NCBI GenBank assembly: GCA_001949185.1
Contig: BDGG01000002.1
Coordinates: 7,592,772-7,656,771, forward strand
Origin: Ramazzottius varieornatus
Lineage: Eukaryota > Tardigrada > Eutardigrada > Parachela > Ramazzottiidae
Length of the DNA: 64,000 nt
Direction: 5' to 3'
Shown here: one piece after another, positions 44,909 through 55,000 of the stretch
How the letters are laid out: each line of letters begins with the position of its first letter
How positions within the stretch are numbered: position 1 is the stretch's first letter
Notes under the pieces: model-generated
Seen by the model: the letters and a program-made list of their open reading frames with translations, nothing else
The model's database searches: none
What the model was told of the DNA's origin: nothing
Program-made: the position numbers and the translations under genes

Positions 44909-45599
44909 AACGTCGAGGCTTATCAGATGTTGCTCTACTTGCAGGTTACGGACGTGCAATGTGGTCAGCAGAGCCGACGAGGAAATCTACCGGGATGTAG
45001 TTATCTTCAACGACGACACTTCACCAGAGCTGCGCAAAGTCAGTATGGGAGCCTACCAGGTACCAAGCTCGACATTGCGCTTTCGGTTCTGAAACCCATC
45101 GCTCAAACCATTCTCTCGCTCTATTGGTGTAGGTTTTTGGAAGCTGTGTGATCATCGGGAAAATGGTTGCCGACCGAATGGCTGACACAATCAGAGAGGC
45201 TTTCTACCGGAGTATCTTATGGTATGTGTCTATTTTGTTGTTTCGTCCGCCAGATCAGAAATAGTGTGGACTAACTGATGGCTTCTGCTGATAGGTAAAA
45301 GTGCTTCTGCCGATCAGATCATGACCAGCAGTTCACTCTACACCGACCTTGAGGATAAGAATCTGTGCGGACATGTTCTTCTCTTCTGCTTTACCTCCAC
45401 CATTGAGGTATTTTGCTCTTACTCGATGAATGTTTCAAACATCAGACTTTAGTCTTGATCATGCCATGTAACTACAGGCGTATGAAACCATCTCAGAGGT
45501 CCTCAAGCCAATTATGGAGCTTGGGGGAGGCAATCCGTTCGAACGCAGCTTTTAGACACAGCAGAAGCCCGAAAGTACAGCCCAGTTGTAGATAGAGAA

Positions 45600-48500
45600 T
45601 AACGTAGGATGAAACATTTTCTTCTAAAATAGTATCTTTGTGCTAACGGTACGATTTCCGTCGGTGGCGACGTCAGGTACGTCTTCTCTATTTTTCCGTC
45701 TTGTTCTTTCACCAGGTAGACTTTGTGATTGCTGGGATTCACTGCAATAAGCCCGGTAAAATTAAGTTCAATATTTACTGACATTTATCCATTTAATTCT
45801 TATCGATTCATCCTTGTGTTTGGGAATCGATGTACATTATGATGAATAACAGAAAAATTAATACCTTCAAGCTTGGGCGTGGCATGGTTGAGAACCATGT
45901 CCGCTCTGGTAACACTGCTGCAGTTCCGCACGGCGTACTTCGCCTTCTTGGTCCTAAAGTCCTTGTCCACTCCAGCCTGCAAAGCGAGAAGCGATCGCAT
46001 AAAAGAACCAAGAGAAGTCAAGTCGCGTGTTAGCGTATAGAAGTTCTTACTTTAGATGTGAAGAGGATGGAGTTTCGGGTCGGGCACAAACCGTAAGCGC
46101 CGAACATCTTTCTTTGCTGGGCTGGCTCTACTGTCGGAATGGATGCATTAGGCATCCCCATTTGCGCCCAGGCCACCTGCAAAAGCCAGCCTGAAACGTA
46201 AAGGGACACTTCAAAGCTTCGGGACGGTTTACTTGTCCACCCTTCAGAATCATCTTCGGCTTGGTACCGAAAAAGGCGGGTTCCCATAGGAAAATATCCG
46301 CGAATTTTCCAACCTGAATTCAATCGAACAGTTATTTTATTTCAAACTTCATCGTACCGCTATTTCAATCTTGGAATTCATGGCGAACCTCGAGGGAGCC
46401 AACTACGCATCCAATGCCAGAGACGATAGCCGGATCGATGGTATACTTGTAATTCGAAGTTGCTTTAATGTATGAAATCTAAGGTGCCAAAGGGGCTAAA
46501 TGTAAGGTGCCAAAGTAAGGTCAAAGGTAACCTTGGCCAAATTTTGCTTGATGGGCTCAAAGTATCCAGCTGTCTTTTACGTGGAGATCACTCTAAGATC
46601 TTACTTTGCTAGTAGCGCTTGGCCCGGAAATTTTCGTTATCACCCTATAAAATACGCCGCGTCAGTCGTACAGGACAGAAGTTTCATCCGCCACCATCAA
46701 GCTTTTGATGACTCACATGACGCGATCTTACCGTCTCTTCCGGTCATTGCTTTCGAAGAGTCTTCATTTGTCGATTCATGATTTAGACGCATGACTCGTG
46801 ATTCGGGAAGTTTGATGCTTTCTTGCTGACTCGTGCGTTGAAGCTCCGGCACAGCTTACCTGAGAATCCGAGCTGATGATGGAAATTGCTCCCAGGACGT
46901 GGAGAATGTCTTCAGCGGCAATCGTCTCGGCCCGAATACGGCTTCCGGCCAGCGCCGCGTCTTCCATTATGTTTCTATCAAAGTCCAATGAAAGAAACAC
47001 CTGACAAAGACCTATCATGTTAATAAAAGTAACTATTATTTTTACTTGGTCAGATGATGGCAAACCATCAACATGTCCTGCAACAAAAACAACCCGACTC
47101 CGACAACTTTGATGATATCCTAGTGGCACAAACGTAAGATTAAGCCATTGGTTAAGGGAAAACACCCAGGAGAATATTGGAGACACAAGACAAAGGCACT
47201 AATGGGTGCGTGGCCGCCGCCGGCTCCTTCCGTGTGATAGGCATGGATGGATCGACCATTGACAGCCCGAATCGTATCTTCCACACAGGACGATCCTTAA
47301 TGGTGTCCGTATGGATTGTAATCTATAGTGAAGCCTTATTATTCGCATGTGAACTACTTATGTACAAATTTGACCGACAGGATGTACTTATCGGTACCTG
47401 GACATCGTACTTGGTGGCCACTTCGAGAGCAGTGTTGATGGTGGCAGGTGTCGTTCCCCAGTCCTCGTGCAACTTCAAGCTGGAAGCAGAACTGGTGTCA
47501 GAGTAGCTGCATGAGATCTTAACAATCATGGACTCAGTTTACCCACCCGATTGCGCCTCCTTCGATCTGCTCGATCAGCTCCGGAGCCAGTTTGCCCGGC
47601 GTGGAACTAGTGTTACCTTTGCCGGTGAACCCGACGTTCGTAGGGAAATTGTCGGTAGCTTGCACCATCATCATAGAAGAAAAGGGAGAGCTACAAGAAC
47701 CTACGAGTCAAAACAGAAACCTAGTAAAATTACAACCCAGTTCTCGACCGGAGTGAACGAACAAAAAATCTTTTTCGCGTTGAGCTTTCTACGGAATCGA
47801 CCGATTTTTGGCTCTCTATTGACGTACCTTAGATGTTGTGGTCCCGGCGTACATGTTGTTGCGCATGTTCCCGATGCAGGGCCCTGTGTAAAAGAACCCC
47901 GGAGTTAAGTATCGGACCTTGAGTGGGGAATGGAACAACTGTTCTAGGTCTTGCTTACAGTGCCGCCACCTATCATAGTGGTTGACCCTGCGGCGATAGC
48001 TTCCTTTATTAGCTGCGGGCAGATGAAATGGACATGACAGTCCAGAGCTCCGGCCGTAACTATTTGTCCACCTGCGGATATGACTTCGGTTCCACACCCC
48101 ACAATGAGGTGTTCCGATACGCCTTCCATGGCGTCTGGGTTCCCGGCTTTGCCCAAACCGACGATATAGCCATCCTACGAGAACGAGAGACGTAGCTAAG
48201 GCACCTCAACATGACACTATAAGGAAAAGATGATATACATACCTTGATCCCAATGTCGCACTTGACAATCCCAGTAACCGCATCAAAGACCAGTGCGTTG
48301 ATAATGACAGTGTCCAGCGTCGAAGGTTCGTCCTTCTTTTTGACGCCGACAACACCGACAGCTTGGCCCATTCCATCCCGAATAACCTACAAACAGATAT
48401 GATGGGTTTCTTCTGCCTGAAAAATCCTTGCTACGTTTATGTGGGCAACGGCTAATGATTCACCAGGAGCCTTATCTCAAGTGGCGCACTTTCTAATTGT

Positions 48501-50150
48501 CATTGGCTCAGAGTGTGCGCCACTAGAGGCAACGATCTGGTTGAATTCATGAGTCGGCGTCCCGTTTATCAGATTAGAAAGACCATGACTTTTGCTGTCA
48601 TACTGTACTTTGCCAGAGCCGAACATGCATCCGTCTGCGTAGGCGCCCAAATCTTTCTCCACCTCGATGAGAAGTCCAATGTCACCCAGCCTGATTTTGT
48701 CCCCAACCGTCGGTCCAGATGAAGCGGCGTAAAGTTCGCGAGGCATGGTGGCTGCCTTGACAGCATACTCTTCTGCCTGTGCTAAATGTCGAAAGCCATG
48801 TTTCTTCAGCTTTGAAGGAGAATAAAACACCAAAGTCAAGCGGTACACAAATATTGAGCTCAGTAAGTTCTGCGACGGAAAACCGGCGGATTGTACCTAC
48901 CTTACGAAGAACGCGGTGGACGTTTTCCTTCTCGACCGGTCCATCGCACATTCCGTTTCCTCCACGAATAATTTGAGTTCCGCCGATCTCTGTGAGAGGA
49001 ACTCGTCTTTGCCCACCAGGTTCAAAGCGTATAGCAGTGCCTGCTGGGATGTCGAGGCGCATTCCATATGCGCGAGCTCGGTCGAACTCCAGGGCTCGGT
49101 TGGCTTCGATGAAGTGGTAATGACTTCCAATCTGTATCGGTCTAAAAACAAGCAACAAAAACAAGCTGTCTTTCCAACAACGTCATCCCCCACCGATACA
49201 TTAGAAATGATACTCACACCGATCACAGTGGCTCTGGACTACAAGGATGTCTTTCCGCCGGTTGACGTTCACCTCGATGGGCGGCGCGTCAGCCAGGACG
49301 AATTCACCCGGGTAGTGAGCATCTAGGTCTTCTTCGTCGTCTTCCTCGAAATGTTCCTGCAACGGGAAAAGAGCAGCGTATATTTTCTTAAGGGTGAAGT
49401 CCTACGTCAGAGCTATGGCGTTACGATGCTGCCATCTTTATGTACGCCCTGTTGGAAGACCGCTAAGTCAGGAACCGGCAGGAAACTGCCGTAGAGGGCC
49501 AGATCGAGGTCGCCGTCGAGGAGACTAATAGGGTTGTGGACGGTAATCAACTTGGTCCCATCAGGAAAAGTTGCTTCAATCTGCACTTCGGCGATCATCT
49601 GGGGCACGCCTTGCATTACTTGGTTCACGCCTGCGGAACAGAGAAACAGTCTGACAGAGAGAAAAATGACAACAATTCTTCCAAGGCCAAAGAGTCCCAG
49701 AACTCACGCAGAGACTGTAACGATCTGTACTCTTCAGTCCTTACCCAGCATTGTCCCGCCAATTCCCATAATCTGGGCCAGGGTTTTCTTTCCATCCCGT
49801 ACCAGCTCTTGCAGCTGCAGGTAAGAATCAATAATATCTACAGTATATCTTCCCAGTCTGACGCCATCAAGTTTTACTTCGCTCTCCGACATGCAGAACT
49901 ATCAATGCATCTTCACTGGGAACAAATAGCCACTCCGGAAAGACCGGATGCGGTGTTTCTAAAACCGGACCAGGAGTGCTTAGTTACCTGTGATGCTATA
50001 GGGACGACCGCTTCTGGGTGGTTCAACTTGCATCCTGTGCTAAACCTGCGAAAGCTACTAAGAACTAGAAACGCCAAGTCTCACCTTCTGCTGGTGAGTC
50101 CAACGATACCGTTTACGCTTTGTTCGCCTGCTGCAAACAAGTCTCGCGAC
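45600..50150 (-). pseudogene. Urease, fused gamma-beta-alpha type, disrupted
   Basis: Hydrolyses urea to ammonia and CO2 at a di-nickel centre. Minus-strand exons follow the plant/fungal single-chain order. Gamma: [51 protein letters not shown]. Beta: [40 protein letters not shown]. Alpha: [164 protein letters not shown]. Lesions: one base missing near 47288 just after IHTDT; about 22 residues (the SSTNPTRPYT block) missing before MLMVCHHL near 47090; no convincing exon for the GRxGEVxxRTWQ block. The N- and C-termini are approximate. Confidence 0.85.
48478..48525. mobile_element. Palindromic MITE copy 15 (urease intron)
   Basis: CAAGTGGCGCACTTTCTAATTG, loop TCATTGGCTC (minus orientation of the loop consensus), GAGTGTGCGCCACTAG. 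It lies in the 222-bp intron 48608-48387. Confidence 0.8.
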
Positions 50151-50353
50151 CAGTTAGCACTCTGACGTTACATCTGATGGAGCTTCCGTGAAATTGGCCG
50201 CCGTTGGCAATTGGGTGGTACTAGTTCTAGTGAAATCAGGACAACATCCTCGTTCGGTCTGCCCTTTGTACCGTAATTCCGCTAAGGAAGGTAGGGTAAG
50301 ACGCAGCGGGCTTTAGTGTATCAGCCAATGTCCCTTAAAGTGCTTCATTTCAG

Positions 50354-50775
50354 AAGGTTCTGATTGGTGGACTGGTCGATATCGTCACGCTATCCGCCCG
50401 TGCATCAAATCCACCGAATTACGGTTACGAAGGTCATCTAGTCCACAATCTCAATTTCTCATATGTTTCAACGAGATAAGCGAAAGACTGCCTTGAGTGG
50501 GACCAGCTTGTGTACACGCCTGCAAGACTGCAATTCCAGCTAAGGTTCTGACGGTCAACCGCCCCAACCATTCGACTGTGAGATTTGTTCTGGGCCGTTC
50601 GGGATCCGCAGTGCAATGGGACAAAGCGGCAATGTTGCCCGTTTCGAGAAAGGTACGTCTGTTTCCATGTCGGGTAAACCTACCTGACAGCTTACGCCTT
50701 TCTGTTGAATCATTGCCATTTGCAGGAGGCAGTGGCTGAAAGCTACCCTTCTGTTGTGCAAAGTTTACACGTGAG
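50354..50775 (+). other. Possible UreF fragment
   Basis: Between urease and UreG. A frame reads TVRFVLGRSGSAVQWDKAAM then, after a GTACGT...TTTGCAG intron, EAVAESYPSVVQSLH with a donor. It vaguely resembles the UreF segment SAAVRLxxxGPxxAQ but the N-terminal UreF signatures were not found, and a preceding exon-like stretch at 50354 is short. Position in the cluster is the main argument. Very tentative. Confidence 0.25.
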
Positions 50776-50796
50776 TTTTAAAACCGGTTTTCTTAG

Positions 50797-51980
50797 ATCA
50801 TCATCACGAACATGGCCACGGTGGCGAGCACGGCCACACCCATGAGATTCTTGGAGGACCCGGAAACTACGACCAACGGGAAATGCCAAATGTTGGTCGC
50901 AGTGACTGGTCAGAGGTATGAGTACTCCACGTGACACTGTCTAAAGACTGAGACTGGCTTGTGGAAAATAATTCTGTATTGGTTTCAGAGAGCGTTCACC
51001 GCTGGGATTGGAGGACCAGTTGGATCGGGCAAGACCGCCATGGTATTGGCTCTTTGCCGATATTTGCGGGAACGGCAGAACTTATGCGTCGTGACCAACG
51101 ACATTTTCACACGGTACACACAGTTTCCTCGATTTTAGATGTGTTCTCTACTGCTGGCTTTCACTTACCAATTCGCAGGAAAGACTGAGAGTTCCTGGTC
51201 CGCAACGAAGCTTTACCCGTCGAGCGTATGCGAGCCGTGGAGACTGGTGGATGTCCACATGCCGCAGTTCGAGAGGTACGTGCACGTGAGTCTTTTCCGT
51301 CAAGTTTCACGCCCTGAAAGGAAGCAAAAGAGCTTGTTCGATTTTTTAGGATTACTCGCTAAATATGGAATCCGTGAAAGAACTAACCAAGAAATTCAAA
51401 CCGGAAATCGTTCTTCTCGAATCCGGAGGTGACAACCTGGCCGCCAACTTCAGTCGCGAGCTGGCTGATTACATCATCTACATCCTCGATGTTACCGGTA
51501 CTAAATACTTTTCATACCACTTACTGCATTCTGACATCAAAAGGAAATAGCAAAGAAATAGGGGAGCTGGGCAAGCGGATGAGACCAGATCGTTCGCCCG
51601 AGGTGGCGCACGTTTCCGGCCAATAACAGCGAAAACGTGCGCCACTAGAGGAAACGATGTGGTTCAATTTCGTTTCTCACGTCCTGTTTCTTGAAGGTGG
51701 CGACAAAATTCCGCGAAAAGTAGGACCTGGGATAACTCAAAGCGACTTGTTAATCATCAATAAGACCGACCTAGCTGAGGCTGTCGGAGCTAGTCTGGAA
51801 GTGATGAGTCCTGACGCTGGGATCATGCGCCAAAACGGACCCACCATTTTTGCTCAAGTCAAAAACATGATTGGTATCCCTGAAACTGCCAATTTAATTC
51901 TTGACGCGGCCAAAGCAGTTAAAATTCATACTACTGTTCAAAAAATACTCCTGCTCAAATTCACTGATACTGTTAATTAA
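50797..51980 (+). pseudogene. ureG: Urease accessory GTPase UreG, nonsense codon
   Basis: UreG is the SIMIBI GTPase that delivers nickel with UreD/UreF. Exons: 50797-50917, His-rich HHHEHGHGGEHGHTHEI and GGPGNYDQREMPNVGRSDW; then [20 protein letters not shown] (P-loop GPVGSGKT) and CVVTNDIFT; from 51179 [28 protein letters not shown] (the CPH metal motif); KPEIVLLESGGDNLAANFSR, ELADYIIYILDV; GGDKIPRKVGPGITQSDLLI, INKTDLAEAVGASLEV, IFAQVKN and stop at 51978. The TGA at 51186-51188 sits in TKEDxEFL, a block otherwise perfectly kept, where the family has Gly or Ala. All other sites look functional. The true start exon was not located. Confidence 0.85.
51601..51648. mobile_element. Palindromic MITE copy 16 (UreG intron)
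   Basis: AGGTGGCGCACGTTTCCGG, loop CCAATAACAGCGA, AAACGTGCGCCACTAG; close to the family consensus. In the intron before the GGDKIPRK exon. Confidence 0.85.
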
Positions 51981-52042
51981 TAATTTTGCAATCAAAAGGT
52001 ATGAAACTAATGATAAATATTGAATAAATATTAAATAAGATA

Positions 52043-55000
52043 TTAAATGGTATTTTCGGGTTCTTCGTTCACGACCGAGTCAATGTCAATGTAGCGAGGC
52101 GGATGAGGGTGAAAGCCCATGCGCTTCTTGAAATGCTCGATATCTTGGACAGGCTCGCATTTGTTACCGGTGTTTATAGCTTTGATGTCTTCGGCTTTCG
52201 TTTCTTGTGGTGTTTCCTGGATCTGTTCTTCTTGAGAATGCGCACCGTCTTCCTCTTCGCCGCTTTCTCCCTCTTCTTCGTACTCCTCATCCGACATGTC
52301 ACCTCCGTCACCGACCTCACGGCGTTCTCGGCCAGGAGCGCCAGCTGGCACAGTCGACGTGATATGAATAGTGAACTTCTTTCGCTTTGAACCCCCTTGG
52401 CCTAGATATTCCTGGAGAAAAAACAAAAAACTTGTTCACTATCCATGAACATCATTGAATTCAGCTAGGAAAAACTTGACAACATGGCAGGTCAGCAAAA
52501 GCGAGATACGCAAGCTCGTTGCTTCAAGTGGCGCACGTTTCCGAAATTATTCACCAAAAGCGTGCGCCACGTGGAAAAACGATCTTGAACGTTTCGTCTG
52601 CCGACCTCTCGGATATTACCGAAACGAATTCAATGAGGTCTTGCTTGGTCAACTTCCTCAGTTCGGCCACCTCGATTTCATCGCGGACGAAGTTGTACTG
52701 CCGGCAGTAGATCTCGTTCCAGAGTTTGGCAGCTTGCTGGTCAATCGTCTTCGGCTTCTCTAACCGCCGAACAGCCAAAGCTTCTACGTGCGTCTTAAAC
52801 TCGGTTTCCGGTAGATGGGTCACGAATTTCTGGAAGAAAGAACACCTCAGTGAGATATATGGTAAAGTTGCTTGGTTCTGAAGCTCAACAGATTTCCACC
52901 TGCATCTCCGTCAAAAAGTTCTCGATACGCTGATCGCAGTGAGCCGGTGACTTATGCGACTGTACCAGAACCTGCAGACCCAAAACGCCGCTCACATTCT
53001 TCACCGAACTGAAGACGATGTAACCTAAAAAGGGCAATACTTCATAAGAAACAATGGAGCTCGGCAATGAGCTTGAGAAGGGTATTTTCCAAGAGGCGCA
53101 CGTGTTCGGTGTTAATGGCTGAAAATGTGCGCCAGTTGGGAAAACCATCTTGTTGAGATTCTCCGAGGCTTCGAATAGTCTCAACAGAATGGGGGATGAC
53201 TGGTGTAGAACTTACCGAGTTGTTCTTTCGTTCTGAGGATATCGAAACACGGCTCGTTCACAATCTGCTCAAAGAGTTCCAGCAGCATGTTCAACCGCGG
53301 ATTCTCGAACGCACATTGATAGTACGTTGTGACGGAGGAACTCTTGTGGACGTCGTTTTCCCGATGGTAAACCAAGTCGGAGCCTTGAGATAAGTGTGAG
53401 TTAGCGTACTGATGGAACAGTACGTAGAGCTAAGATGTTACCTTCAGCGATGTTGACAAGACGTTGTCGGTCGGTCTTCGATGCCGGTTTGGCTTGAACA
53501 CTGGTCAAGGCGGTCTCGACGATGTCCATCATCAGGGCGGCTTTCTGCCGACTGGCATTTCCAAAGACGAAGCCTTCCACGTAGACTTCCTTGAACAGGT
53601 CGGGAACCATGGACATCATACGCTCGTAAGTCAGACTGCCCAGCGCGGCCATCAAGTCTTCCTTCGGGTAGCAGACTTCGCTCATCAGGACATTCCAGTA
53701 CCACATGCTTTGCTTGTTCGGCTCCGACGCAAAAAAGTTCTTCAATTGCCTTCCATACTACTCGGAGAAAAAGGCGATTAGCGATACATAAGGTTCATGC
53801 AAACTAGCGACGATGAACAGAGAAGCAAAGTAAGCAAAATACGCTGTAACTCACGTACCTACATACAAACACACCGTTTCCGATGGTCATTACGTTGTAT
53901 GTAGGTGTTTGAAATACCAATACACCCGCATAAGAGCTTACCACTTCTTTTAGCACGTCGAAGCGTTTCGGATCCGGTTTAAACTGAACCAGCTTATCCA
54001 CTAACATTCTCAGAAGAATGTGGATCTTGTCGTCGTATCCTCGAACGGATAACTGAAACAAAATTTCAGACGGTCATGATCAATCTCGAACCACAAAGAA
54101 GGAAGTTTACCGTGATGCCGTATTTGGACTGCTCGATGACGAATCTCATCCCGGCCAGCTCGGCCATGTAGATGATCTCATTGATGGAGTCTCTGTAGAG
54201 CTCCACAAAGAGGTGAGCCATGTTGGTGTGCTCAGGGTCTTTATACACCGCGGGGCTACACAGTTCGAAGAAACCACAAGCCTTGGGCAATTTATGCTCC
54301 ACGTCTTGCATATACCACAACCGGGAAAACTGCGTCTTGCGGATCAAAACAGGAACCTTTTGCGCCTGTCAAGAGATTGGCTAGGAATTGAAGCGGACAT
54401 TAAACTTCGATATGAAGACAGACGAATAGAATTACGTACAGTTTTCGGTGAATTAAGGAGGTCGAATCGTTCTGGAATAAACTCGTTAGGCGGCGGAAGT
54501 GCCGTTTCCTTGCTGAGGTCTCCGCTTGACCATTTCTTGATGGTATCTTCGGGAATTTTTTCCAAGTGGTACTCGATCCCGTAAATGGGTTCTTTTGCCG
54601 TCGCGACATCCTTGAAAGATTTCGACAAAATGGCAATCCTGCATAATAAGAATAACGTTTGCTCGTCTATCATTCTATCACAACTTCCGGTTCATGCTTA
54701 GTCCGTTACAAGACGGCCGCACCTCATGTTCTGAGGCGTAAGATAATCCAACAGCTTCGATATGACGGCGGAATCGTACTGAGTATAGAGGACAGGGCCA
54801 GTAAGCACTTCGTCGATGGGGTATTTCTACAGACAGATATTAAGTTGGTATACTGTAGTTCCACAAATATTAAAACGAACGACCGTTACACATGACGGAG
54901 AGATATTTCAACCTGCATTGCAGCTGCGAGGGAGCGAGCATAGCTCAGCGGTTTTCCCTTATCGCGGAACTGGAACTTGATCTCTTGGATCATCTTTTCC

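Larger units (their letters stand above)
41547..45555 (+). pseudogene. ureD: Urease accessory protein UreD relative, disrupted
   Basis: UreD scaffolds nickel insertion into urease. Plus-strand exons follow the family in order: HAGKVT, then FGGGLVEGDSINCKLTVKDR (family YGGGxVxGDSI), the next exon MQRFDYNVGNDACLLVLPEP, the block SSLVLLDWYT and GRKALGEHWDFRK (family DWxTSGRxxxGERWxF), VSRADEEIYRDVVIFNDDTS, VFGSCVIIGKMVADRMADTI, SSSLYTDLEDKNLCGHVLLF and PIMELGGGNPFERSF before the stop at 45553. Splice sites are good, including AA|G across a 2.6-kb intron. Lesions: TAG at 41684-41686 where the family has Tyr, and a 7-bp near-tandem duplication at 42301-42314 that shifts frame inside the DW..SGR block. 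The large intron is full of repeats. Confidence 0.8.

Noticed and set aside
47850..47960. An additional frameshift in the urease GPASGTCATTCTPG exon
   Set aside because: With the donor placed as ACT|GTAAGC the exon reads in frame; the apparent shift was a mis-set splice site.
41547..51980. Urease locus as bacterial contamination
   Set aside because: All three genes carry multiple spliceosomal introns and the same MITE family as neighbouring animal genes, so they belong to this genome.
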